A stretch of DNA of 16,095 nucleotides, taken from NCBI GenBank assembly GCA_028701435.1, contig JAQVQT010000024.1, positions 1 through 16,095 of the forward strand. Reading direction: 5' to 3'. This stretch comes from Smithellaceae bacterium (lineage in GTDB: Bacteria > Desulfobacterota > Syntrophia > Syntrophales > Smithellaceae). Below the pieces are notes generated by a model, which did no database searches, had not been told where the DNA came from, and saw only the letters and a list, made by a program, of their open reading frames with translations. Position numbers and translations under genes: made by a program. Numbering within the stretch: position 1 is the stretch's first letter; each line of letters starts with the position of its first letter. Shown here piece after piece: positions 6,888-13,643 of the stretch.

Positions 6888-6982
6888 CGCCGCTTCTCCT
6901 CATGCGGCCGTCAGGGATCTGAGGGGGCAGATTATTTCATGTCGTTGCCCGGGCGAAAAGGGTATTTGGGCAACAGGCCGAT

Positions 6983-7573
6983 TCAAACGGTGTTCCTTTC
7001 CTTTACCGAACGGATCAGGAACCGCCACGGCGCCTTCCGGTCTTTCTCGCCGGCGTAATCGATGCCGATTCTGGGCGTGGAGACAATGTCCCGGGCGGGC
7101 ACGCTTTGATAGTTCTCCACCCATAAATGCTTCCCCCGGGTCAGGTCCCAGCCGTTGAGCGACTTGTCGATCGCCATCGCCTGACACAGTTTGGCGGGTC
7201 CGTTGGTCAGTTCTTTTCCGTGTCTTTTTCTCCTGGCCTGCATTTCGTCCTGGCCGGAAAGAGGCAGAAGGGACCGCACGAGCACCGCGCAGGGATTTCC
7301 CTCCTCCTCCGTCACCAGGTTCAGCATATAATGCATTCCGTAGGTGAAATAGACATAGGCCACGCCCGCTCGGCCGAACATGACGGCATTGCGGGGCGTT
7401 TTCCCCCGGTGGGCGTGGCAGGCGCTGTCCGCTCTTCCGCAATAGGCTTCCGTCTCGACAATGATGCCCGAGAGTTTCGCGCCGTTTATTTGCCGCACCA
7501 GTTTTTTCCCCAAAAGCTCGCGCGCGACGGTGATCGTCGGCCGCGCGTAAAAGTCTCTTTCCAGAATGTTCAT
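6983..7573 (-). CDS. mpg: 3-methyladenine DNA glycosylase (AAG/MPG family)
   Basis: 196 residues from the ATG at 7573, with AGGA 7 nt upstream. The enzyme removes alkylated purines, hypoxanthine and ethenoadenine from DNA by hydrolysing the N-glycosidic bond. The AAG-family signature is complete: the active-site segment VETEAY (Glu42 activates water, Tyr44 stacks on the flipped base), ACHAHRGKTPRNAVMF (51-66), YVYFTYGMHYMLN (73-85), the NGPAKLCQA block in the C-terminal half and RIGIDYAGEK near the end. Its length matches bacterial members (190-210). It is monocistronic and convergent with the AI-2E gene across a 95-nt gap that holds no convincing terminator. Confidence 0.93.
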   Translation of the reverse strand: MNILERDFYARPTITVARELLGKKLVRQINGAKLSGIIVETEAYCGRADSACHAHRGKTPRNAVMFGRAGVAYVYFTYGMHYMLNLVTEEEGNPCAVLVRSLLPLSGQDEMQARRKRHGKELTNGPAKLCQAMAIDKSLNGWDLTRGKHLWVENYQSVPARDIVSTPRIGIDYAGEKDRKAPWRFLIRSVKERNTV

Positions 7574-7633
7574 GCCGCTGTCCTGTCCGGCGCTTTTTCA
7601 ATCCCGCTTTGGCGGGACGAGCGTTGATTCTCC

Positions 7634-7687
7634 ACAGCTTGCTGCGATAGGATGACTTTCACTTCAACCCTCGACAGCTTGCTGCGA
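7634..7687. repeat. Two-copy REP-like palindromic repeat, 40-nt period
   Basis: ACAGCTTGCTGCGA occurs exactly at 7634-7647 and 7674-7687. The core CAGC-TT-GCTG is palindromic. In copy 2 the flanks extend it to CTCG-a-CAGCTTGCTG-CGAG, a hairpin with one bulged A. Small extragenic palindromes arranged in pairs are typical of REP/BIME elements. Genome copy number is unknown. Confidence 0.5.
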
Positions 7688-7704
7688 GGTGTTTGATTTT
7701 CAAC

Positions 7705-7732
7705 TTGACTTTCGCCGGAGCTTCGTTTTAAG
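7705..7732 (+). promoter_or_regulatory. Candidate promoter for fabD operon
   Basis: TTGACT (7705-7710) and TTTAAG (7727-7732) are separated by 16 nt. This matches five of six and four of six consensus bases. It would give a leader of about 155 nt containing two hairpins. Confidence 0.3.
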
Positions 7733-7894
7733 ACCTCTGTACCATGAAGCGCCGGAATGTCAACCCCGGCGCCCGGCCGGAGCGGTTTTGTCCACACGCA
7801 GGCCTGTTCGCAGCGCAAAGCAAATTACACGTCAACATTTGGAATCAGAAGCGGGGACGCGCCGGTTCTGATCGTGCAACCGCAAGGAGAACGT

Positions 7895-8845
7895 ATGAGT
7901 GAAACCAAGGAAACGGCGGCTGTTTTTCCGGGGCAGGGTTCCCAGCGGCAGGGCATGGGGAAAGATTTTTATGACGCAATTCCCGTGTGCCGGCAGACGT
8001 TTGAAGAAGCGTCCGACGCCCTGGGGCTGGATGTGGCGGCCATTTGTTTTGAGGAGGACGCCCGCCTGCATCTGACCGAATATACGCAGCCCTGCCTGGT
8101 GGCGACGGAAACGGCCATGTTCCGGGGGCTGGCCGAAAGATATGGATGGAAAGCCGACTGCTTCGGCGGCCATTCCCTGGGCGAATTTTCGGCACTGGTG
8201 GCCGCGGGCGTCATGGCCTTTGCAGACGCGGTCCGGATTGTCCGGACGCGCGGCCGGCTCATGCAGGAAGCGGTTCCGGTGGGGGTGGGGTCGATGGCCG
8301 CGGTCATCGCCGAAGGCATCGATGCGGGGGCGCTCAAGGCCGCCCTGGCGGATTTGCCGGTGGACGTCGCCAACATCAATTCCGCCAATCAGGTGGTGGT
8401 GAGCGGCGAGGCGGCGGCCCTGCCCGAGGCGGGCAACCGCTGCAAAGATCTGTTTTCCGGCCCCAAATCCTGCCGGGTGGTGCCGCTTACCGTCAGCGCG
8501 CCTTTTCACAGCCGCTTTATGAAAAAAATCGAGGAGCCGTTTCGGGAAGCCCTGAAAAAGATCAGCGGCTCGTGGAACGTTCAAAACGGCCCCGCCGTCA
8601 CGTCCAACTACCGGGGAGGATTTCATCCGGCCGACGCGGACGGGATCGTGAACAACCTGGTCCACCAGCTTTCCTCTCCCGTTTTATGGCGCGACAATAT
8701 GCAGGCGCTTGCCTTTCGCGCCGGCGCGATTTATGAAATCGGTCCGGGGCGCCCGCTGCGAGACTTCTTTAAAACCATCGGGGTGGCCTGCGAATCCATC
8801 ACAGGCCTCGCGGCCGCGGAGAAAATCTTCACCGGGGTTTCGTGA
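7895..8845 (+). CDS. fabD: Malonyl-CoA:ACP transacylase
   Basis: 316 residues from the ATG at 7895, with SD AAGGAGA 4 nt upstream. FabD moves the malonyl group from CoA to acyl carrier protein for fatty acid elongation in the cytoplasm. All catalytic elements are visible: GQGSQ (13-17) forming the oxyanion region, GHSLGE with nucleophile Ser94, Arg119 of RGRLMQEA that binds the malonyl carboxylate, and His205 in SAPFHS. NINSANQVVVSG (about 163-174) is also typical, and the length is normal for E. coli-type FabD (about 310). It is not in a classical fab cluster: the next genes, 40 nt downstream, are an acyl-CoA dehydrogenase and a hydroxyacyl-CoA dehydrogenase-like SDR. A role in a specialised acyl chain pathway is possible, but the Arg favours malonyl over other acyl groups. 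Confidence 0.93.
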   Translation: MSETKETAAVFPGQGSQRQGMGKDFYDAIPVCRQTFEEASDALGLDVAAICFEEDARLHLTEYTQPCLVATETAMFRGLAERYGWKADCFGGHSLGEFSALVAAGVMAFADAVRIVRTRGRLMQEAVPVGVGSMAAVIAEGIDAGALKAALADLPVDVANINSANQVVVSGEAAALPEAGNRCKDLFSGPKSCRVVPLTVSAPFHSRFMKKIEEPFREALKKISGSWNVQNGPAVTSNYRGGFHPADADGIVNNLVHQLSSPVLWRDNMQALAFRAGAIYEIGPGRPLRDFFKTIGVACESITGLAAAEKIFTGVS

Positions 8846-8885
8846 AGGATCGGTTTTGCATGTTTTGATCCAGGAAGGATGACCC

Positions 8886-10085
8886 ATGGATTTAAGTTTC
8901 AGCGAAAATCAGCTGTTATACGTGGACACGGTGCGCAGGCTGGTGAAAAATGAAATTAGCCCCCGCATTCTGGAGATGGAAAAGGAGCACGGCTTCCCGT
9001 GGGCGATCATCACCAAAGCCTGGGAAATGGGGCTTGTCAACCTGTGCATTCCCGAATCCATCAAGGGATTCGACGTGGACGTGTTTTCCTCCGCATTGAT
9101 CATTCAGGAGCTGTCCTACGGCGATACGGGCATCGCCACGTCGGCCATGTGCAACGATCTGGCCAACGTCGTGATCAGCCGGCACGGAACGGACCGGCAG
9201 AAGGAGCGGTTCCTGCGGCCCTTTGTAGAGAAGCCGCTGCTGGCGTCTTTCTGCCTGACGGAACCGGGCGCCGGATCCGACAACTTCATGATGACCAGCT
9301 TCATCGCGCCGCGCGACGACGGTTCCTGGGTGCTCAACGGCTCCAAGTGCTTCATCACCAACGCATCCTACGCGTCCCAGTTCACGGTCTTGTGCAAGAT
9401 CGGCAAACCCTCAGCGAGCTTCATGGCCTGCGTGGTGGTTCCGGCGGAATCCGTGATCGCCGCGGATCTTCCCGATGTCGGATACTCCACCCGGGAAATT
9501 CAGCTGTCGACCGGCGGCAGAATTTTGATCGGCAAACCCGAGGACAAACTCGGGCAGCGCCTGTCCAATACGGCCAGCGTCACCTTTGAAGACGTGATCC
9601 TTGCGCCCGATCAGATCATCGGCAACCGCCGCTTCGGCTTCAAATACATCATGGACGTGCTCGACTTTGCCCGACCGATGGTCGCGGCCATCGGGCTGGG
9701 GCTGGCCAAAAGGGCGCTGGACGTGACGATGGCCTACACACGCGAACGAAAGCAGTTCGGCCAGCGCATCTGCGACCTGCCCGTCGCCCGCGACACGCTG
9801 GTCGCCATGTGGAAAAAAGTGGAACTCGCCGAGCTGTCCCTTTGGAAAGCCTGCTGGAAAATCCAAAAGAATGACAAGGACGCGGGCATCTTCGCGTCCC
9901 TGGCCAAAAATACCTGCGCGGAGGCGGCTCTTTTCTGCGCCAACGAAGGGCTGCATCTGCACGGCGGCTATGGTTTTACCGCGGATTATGAAATTTCCAA
10001 GCTGGCGCGCGACGCCCACATCATCGATATTTATGAAGGCGTGCGCGAGGTGCAAAATATGATTATCGGACGAGAGATCGTGTAA
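8886..10085 (+). CDS. Acyl-CoA dehydrogenase (FAD-dependent)
   Basis: 399 residues from the ATG at 8886, with SD AGGAAGGA 6 nt upstream. It should oxidise an acyl-CoA to the 2-enoyl-CoA, passing electrons from FAD to electron-transfer flavoprotein. The order of domains is standard: an N-terminal helical domain, the middle beta domain with CLTEPGAGSD (about 122-131) and WVLNGSKCFITNA, and the C-terminal helical domain with RERKQFGQRI (FAD contact), LHLHGGYGFTADYEISKLAR and IIDIYEGVREVQNMIIGREI. The catalytic base is Glu384, in the short/medium-chain position (IYEG). Chain length or branched-chain specificity cannot be read by eye. It sits between fabD and an SDR in one operon; the SDR begins 10 nt after its stop. 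Confidence 0.93.
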   Translation: MDLSFSENQLLYVDTVRRLVKNEISPRILEMEKEHGFPWAIITKAWEMGLVNLCIPESIKGFDVDVFSSALIIQELSYGDTGIATSAMCNDLANVVISRHGTDRQKERFLRPFVEKPLLASFCLTEPGAGSDNFMMTSFIAPRDDGSWVLNGSKCFITNASYASQFTVLCKIGKPSASFMACVVVPAESVIAADLPDVGYSTREIQLSTGGRILIGKPEDKLGQRLSNTASVTFEDVILAPDQIIGNRRFGFKYIMDVLDFARPMVAAIGLGLAKRALDVTMAYTRERKQFGQRICDLPVARDTLVAMWKKVELAELSLWKACWKIQKNDKDAGIFASLAKNTCAEAALFCANEGLHLHGGYGFTADYEISKLARDAHIIDIYEGVREVQNMIIGREIV

Positions 10086-10095
10086 GGGAGGAAAC

Positions 10096-10863
10096 ATGAA
10101 CATTCATGATGTGGTCGCGCTGGTGACCGGCGGTGCCTCGGGACTGGGAGAAGCGACGGTGCTGGAATTGACCGCGCGCGGCGCGAAAGCCGTTATTTTG
10201 GATCTGGATGAAGACCGGGGTGAAAAACTGGCCCGGAAAGTCGGAGAGAGCGTTATTTTTGTCCGCTGCAATGTGACGGACGAAGATTCCGTCCGCCAGG
10301 CAATTCGACAGACGCTGGACCGCTTCGGAAAAGTCACGGCGGTCGTCAACTGCGCGGGCGTACCGGACGCGGCCAAAGTAATGAGCAAAAAAGGTCCGCT
10401 GCCTCTTTCCCTCTTTAACAAAGTGATCTCCATCAACCTGGTGGGGACCCTGAATGTAATTCGCCTGGCCGTCGAACAGATGATGAACAATGCGCCCAAT
10501 GAGGAAGGCGAAAAGGGCGTGATCGTCAACACGGCTTCCATTGCCGCGTTTGACGGTCAGATCGGACAGGCGGCTTATGCCGCGTCCAAAGGCGGCATCG
10601 TGGGAATGACGCTGCCGATTGCCCGGGAATGCGCCGATTACGGCATTCGCGTGGCCACGATCGCGCCGGGGCTTTTTGAAACGCCGCTCATGGCCGGACT
10701 GTCGCCCTCCGTCAAGGAAGACATGGCCCAAGGGGTTCCCTTTCCCCGGCGTCTGGGCAGGCCCGTGGAGTTTGCCCGAATGGCGGCTCACATCATCGAA
10801 AATCCGATGCTGAACGGCTGCTGCATTCGACTGGACGGCGCGCTGCGCATGCCGCCCCGGTAG
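10096..10863 (+). CDS. SDR oxidoreductase, type II 3-hydroxyacyl-CoA dehydrogenase (HSD17B10-like)
   Basis: 255 residues from the ATG at 10096, with SD GGGAGG just after the upstream stop. It is a classical short-chain dehydrogenase: TGGASGLG (11-18) for NAD, an acidic run LDLDED after strand 2 favouring NAD over NADP, NCAG (Asn85), catalytic Ser148, and Tyr161-x3-Lys165 in YAASK. The insert with EQMMNNAPNEEGEKGVIVNTAS and the ends PGLFETPLMAGL and PFPRRLGRPVEFA match type II 3-hydroxyacyl-CoA dehydrogenases, which oxidise straight and 2-methyl-branched 3-hydroxyacyl-CoA. Together with the preceding acyl-CoA dehydrogenase this covers two of the four beta-oxidation steps; hydratase and thiolase are not in the window. 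It is convergent with the TerC gene, with only 8 nt between stops. Confidence 0.88.
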   Translation: MNIHDVVALVTGGASGLGEATVLELTARGAKAVILDLDEDRGEKLARKVGESVIFVRCNVTDEDSVRQAIRQTLDRFGKVTAVVNCAGVPDAAKVMSKKGPLPLSLFNKVISINLVGTLNVIRLAVEQMMNNAPNEEGEKGVIVNTASIAAFDGQIGQAAYAASKGGIVGMTLPIARECADYGIRVATIAPGLFETPLMAGLSPSVKEDMAQGVPFPRRLGRPVEFARMAAHIIENPMLNGCCIRLDGALRMPPR

Positions 10864-10871
10864 TCCGGACG

Positions 10872-11615
10872 CTATGTGGCGATTTCCTTGCGCAGCTGGA
10901 TCGGGTCGGCCTGTTTTTTGCGCATGCGGATGTTCAGCATTTCCACCGCCACGGAAAACGCCATCGCAAAGTAAATATAGCCTTTCGGCACATGCACGTC
11001 GAAGCCTTCGACCATCAGTGTGACGCCCACCAGGATCAAAAAGGAAAGCGCCAGAATCTTGATGGTCGGGTGGGCGTCCACAAATTCGGCAATCGGTTTG
11101 GCGGCGACCAGCATGATGCCCACGGCGACGATGATGGCGATCGCCATGATCGAGACGTGCCGGGCCAGCCCGACGGCCGTGATGACGGAATCCAGCGAGA
11201 AAACGACGTCCAGAAGCGCGATCTGAATCAGGACCGGCGCCAGGGATACGGTTTTGAGCTTTGGTTTTGCCTCCTCGACACCTTCCAGACTGCTGTGAAT
11301 TTCATGCGTGGCTTTGGCCAGCAGGAACAGTCCGCCGCCGATTAAAATAATGTCGCGTCCGGAAATGTCCTGCCCGAAAAGGGTAAACCAGGGCTGGGTC
11401 AGGTTGGCCACCCAGACGATCGAAAAAAGCAGCGCGAGACGTGTGAGCATCGCCAGCATCAATCCCAGATTGCGCGCAAAGTTTCTTTTCTGCGCGGGGA
11501 GCCGGCTCACCAGAATGGAAATGAAAATGATGTTGTCGATGCCCAGGACGATCTCCAGCGCCGTCAGCGTGGCCAGGGAGACCCAGGCCTCCGGACTGGC
11601 GATCCATGCAAACAT
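10872..11615 (-). CDS. TerC family membrane protein, YgdQ-like
   Basis: 247 residues from the ATG at 11615, with SD AGGAGA 5 nt upstream. About seven membrane helices with the two acidic intramembrane motifs of the TerC family: LEIVLGIDNIIFISI (about 21-35) and LLDVVFSLDSVITAVG (about 134-149). The C-terminal block AHPTIKILALSFLILVG...VPKGYIYFAM matches the E. coli YgdQ subgroup closely, without the CBS and transporter-associated domains of longer relatives. TerC proteins are linked to metal ion (notably Mn) export or loading of secreted enzymes. The tellurite name is historical and does not predict resistance. It is the last gene of the mutase operon, 17 nt after cobO. A link to cobalt or B12 metabolism would be speculation. 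Confidence 0.9.
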   Translation of the reverse strand: MFAWIASPEAWVSLATLTALEIVLGIDNIIFISILVSRLPAQKRNFARNLGLMLAMLTRLALLFSIVWVANLTQPWFTLFGQDISGRDIILIGGGLFLLAKATHEIHSSLEGVEEAKPKLKTVSLAPVLIQIALLDVVFSLDSVITAVGLARHVSIMAIAIIVAVGIMLVAAKPIAEFVDAHPTIKILALSFLILVGVTLMVEGFDVHVPKGYIYFAMAFSVAVEMLNIRMRKKQADPIQLRKEIAT

Positions 11616-11632
11616 ATCTTTCTCCTGAAAAT

Positions 11633-12235
11633 TTAATATTCGATTCCCGCCCGGCCCTTAATGCCGGCGGTGTAATGGTGCTTGATATCCTTGATTTCAC
11701 TGACCGTGTCGGCCAAGCGAATGACTTCCCGGGCCGCGTACCGGCCGGTCAGAATCAAATCGAGCCCCGGCGGCTTTTTGTTGATCAAATCCACCAGCTC
11801 CGCAAGGTCGATGAGCTTGAAGTCCACCGCCACGTTGATCTCGTCAAGAATAACCATGTCATACCGGCCGGACGCAATCGCTTTTTTGGCCGATGCAAAG
11901 CCCTTTCGGGCCAGTTCAATGTCCACCGGGGCCGGACTGCCGCGCATGACGAAGCTGTCGAGGCCTGAGCGGCGAATGGTCAGGGAAGGCAGGCACCGGC
12001 GGGCGGCCATCAGCTCGCCGTAGTTGCGGCCTTTCATGAACTGCATGATGTAAACCCTGTATCCCTGGCCGACGGCGCGCAGCGCCTGCCCGAACGCGGA
12101 AGTGGTTTTGCCTTTTCCGTCGCCGGTGATCACGATGACCAGGCCGCGGTTTGACGCTGCGTCCGTACGCGCCGGTTTTTCCGCCTTGCTTTTTGGGGCG
12201 CTTTTTCCGGTGGTTTCTCCAGTGGTTTTTTTCAT
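11633..12235 (-). CDS. cobO: Cob(I)alamin adenosyltransferase, CobO/CobA (BtuR) type
   Basis: 200 residues from the ATG at 12235, which overlaps the meaB stop in ATGA; a GGGAGAA element lies upstream inside meaB. The enzyme transfers the 5'-deoxyadenosyl group of ATP to cob(I)alamin, making adenosylcobalamin. The family-specific P-loop is GDGKGKTT (38-45), followed by VYIMQFMKG, the Walker B-like MVILDEIN and LILTGRYAAREVI. The first 30 residues are a Lys/Ala/Thr-rich tail, probably disordered. Overlap with meaB and linkage to the mutase genes mean cofactor production is coupled to the B12-dependent mutase. The PduO and EutT adenosyltransferase types are unrelated and excluded by the P-loop. 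Confidence 0.93.
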   Translation of the reverse strand: MKKTTGETTGKSAPKSKAEKPARTDAASNRGLVIVITGDGKGKTTSAFGQALRAVGQGYRVYIMQFMKGRNYGELMAARRCLPSLTIRRSGLDSFVMRGSPAPVDIELARKGFASAKKAIASGRYDMVILDEINVAVDFKLIDLAELVDLINKKPPGLDLILTGRYAAREVIRLADTVSEIKDIKHHYTAGIKGRAGIEY

Positions 12236-13206
12236 GAGGGTTCTCCCGTTTTAAGGAAACGGCGCGCGATGGCTTCCGCCTCGGTGAAGGGGTCCGTTTC
12301 CCGGCTCTGAATTCTTTTGGCGATTTTTTTCAGTTCGCCGTCCGCGATCAGGCGCTCGAGCACCGGCTCCAGAATGCAGGCACGCAGGGCGTCGGTGATT
12401 TCCATGACGGCTTTGCGCTCCGTCCGCTCGGCGAGCTGACCGCTGACGACGAGGTGCGCGTGGTGCTTTGCGACGGCGTCCATCAGCTCCGCTGTTTTTT
12501 TGGCGAAGTTTTCCGGTTCATAGAGATTGCCGATGCTGACAATGGGTGGAATCCAGTCCTGAGGTCCGTGCGGCGAGACGTTGAGCAGCGAAGCCAGCTC
12601 CGTTCTCAACTGCCTTGCGCCCGGACGGTCCGCCTTGTTGATGACGAACACGTCGGCGATTTCCATGACACCCGCTTTCATGGTCTGGATCTCGTCGCCC
12701 ATGCCGGGGACCAGCACCACGATGATGCTGTGCGCATGGTGAATGATGTCGAGCTCCTGCTGGCCGATGCCGACCGTTTCCACCAGGATGACGTCCTTGC
12801 CCATGGCCTCCATGACGTGGATCGCGTCGCCTGCCGCCCTCGCCAGCCCGCCCAGCGCGCCCCGCGTGGCCAGCGACCGGATGAACACGCCCTCATCTTC
12901 CGCGTGGCGCAGCATGCGGACGCGGTCGCCCAAGAGCGCGCCTCCGGAGAAAGGACTGCTCGGATCCACGGCCAGAACCCCCACGGTTTTTTGCTGTTTG
13001 CGCAGCTCGCCGATCAGCGCGTCGGTGAGCGTGCTTTTGCCCGCGCCGGGAGAGCCGGTGATGCCGATGATGAAGGATCGGCCCGTGTGGGGAAAAATCT
13101 GCCGCAGCCGCAGGCGCGCTTCGGGCCGCCTGTCTTCCAGGTCCCGGATCAGCCGCGAGGCCGAGCGGACATCGCCCGCGCATATTTTCTGGGTGTTTTG
13201 CGTCAT
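12232..13206 (-). CDS. meaB: MeaB/ArgK-type G3E GTPase, mutase chaperone
   Basis: 324 residues from the ATG at 13206, 22 nt after the stop of the small mutase subunit; no strong SD is visible, so translation may be coupled. MeaB proteins gate adenosylcobalamin delivery to acyl-CoA mutases and protect or eject the damaged cofactor, using GTP. Motifs: Walker A GSPGAGKST (51-59), DPSSPFSGGALLGDRVRM, switch-like ETVGIGQQE and NKAD guanine specificity. The C-terminal helical dimerisation region follows. An extended in-frame start at 13317 would overlap the upstream gene and lacks family similarity. The position between mutase and adenosyltransferase genes supports the call strongly. Confidence 0.93.
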   Translation of the reverse strand: MTQNTQKICAGDVRSASRLIRDLEDRRPEARLRLRQIFPHTGRSFIIGITGSPGAGKSTLTDALIGELRKQQKTVGVLAVDPSSPFSGGALLGDRVRMLRHAEDEGVFIRSLATRGALGGLARAAGDAIHVMEAMGKDVILVETVGIGQQELDIIHHAHSIIVVLVPGMGDEIQTMKAGVMEIADVFVINKADRPGARQLRTELASLLNVSPHGPQDWIPPIVSIGNLYEPENFAKKTAELMDAVAKHHAHLVVSGQLAERTERKAVMEITDALRACILEPVLERLIADGELKKIAKRIQSRETDPFTEAEAIARRFLKTGEPS

Positions 13207-13228
13207 GTCGTGCTTTTTGCCGCGCCGG

Positions 13229-13633
13229 TCAGTTTCGGGCTTGAATATGGGTGCGGATCCAATCCACAATGGAATCCAGCGAAGCGCCGGGTGTAAAGAT
13301 CGCCTGAATGCCCGCATCGTAGAGCATCTGAAAATCCTGCTCGGGAATGATGCCCCCGCCGATCACGGTGATGTCGGAAGCGTTCTTTTCTCTGAGCAGT
13401 TCCACCACGCGCGGAAACAGAATGCGATGCGCGCCCGACAGGCAGCTTAAGCCCACAAGGTCCACGTCTTCCTGAATCGCGGCGGCGGCAACCTGCTCCG
13501 GGGTTTGATGACAGCCGGTGTAAATGACTTCAAAACCGGCGTCGCGAAAACAGCGGGCCAGAATGCGCGCGCCGCGGTCGTGGCCGTCCAGGCCGGGTTT
13601 GGCCACCATCACTCGAATTTTTCTTTCCGGCAT
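13229..13633 (-). CDS. B12-binding small subunit of acyl-CoA mutase
   Basis: 134 residues from the ATG at 13633. SD AAGGAG (13645-13640) overlaps the stop codon of the large subunit, 6 nt from the start. It is the Rossmann-like cobalamin-binding domain, with DxHxxG (Asp16, His18, Gly21 in KPGLDGHDRG) supplying the lower axial His, then LVGLSCLSG and VIGGGIIPEQD, which contact the nucleotide tail. It completes the large subunit, which has no B12 domain of its own. In methylmalonyl-CoA mutase of archaea and in isobutyryl-CoA mutase (IcmB) the domain is a separate chain like this one. The in-frame upstream start at 13693 lies inside the large subunit gene and is rejected. Confidence 0.93.
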   Translation of the reverse strand: MPERKIRVMVAKPGLDGHDRGARILARCFRDAGFEVIYTGCHQTPEQVAAAAIQEDVDLVGLSCLSGAHRILFPRVVELLREKNASDITVIGGGIIPEQDFQMLYDAGIQAIFTPGASLDSIVDWIRTHIQARN

Positions 13634-13643
13634 ATCGATCTCC

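Larger units (their letters stand above)
7574..7894. other. 321-nt gene-free leader between mpg and fabD
   Basis: No credible ORF. It holds a TCCCGC/GCGGGA hairpin (7602-7617), two copies of a REP-like palindrome, a candidate fabD promoter, two further inverted repeats (GCGCCGG/CCGGCGC at 7749-7772 and ATCAGAA/TTCTGAT at 7844-7872) and the fabD SD. The frame upstream of fabD stays open back to a GTG at 7757, but it lacks family similarity and an SD. Confidence 0.6.

Noticed and set aside
6885..6912. Terminator hairpin between the AI-2E gene and mpg (TGACGCCGC / GCGGCCGTCA)
   Set aside because: The stem is interrupted by unpaired bases, the loop is long and no T-tract follows on either strand.
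7602..7617. TCCCGC-TTTG-GCGGGA hairpin as a terminator
   Set aside because: It is a clean 6-bp stem, but no T-run follows on either strand, so it is listed only as part of the leader.
7757..7894. N-terminal extension of FabD to a GTG at 7757
   Set aside because: FabD similarity begins at the ATG 7895, which has a good SD. The extension runs through leader hairpins.
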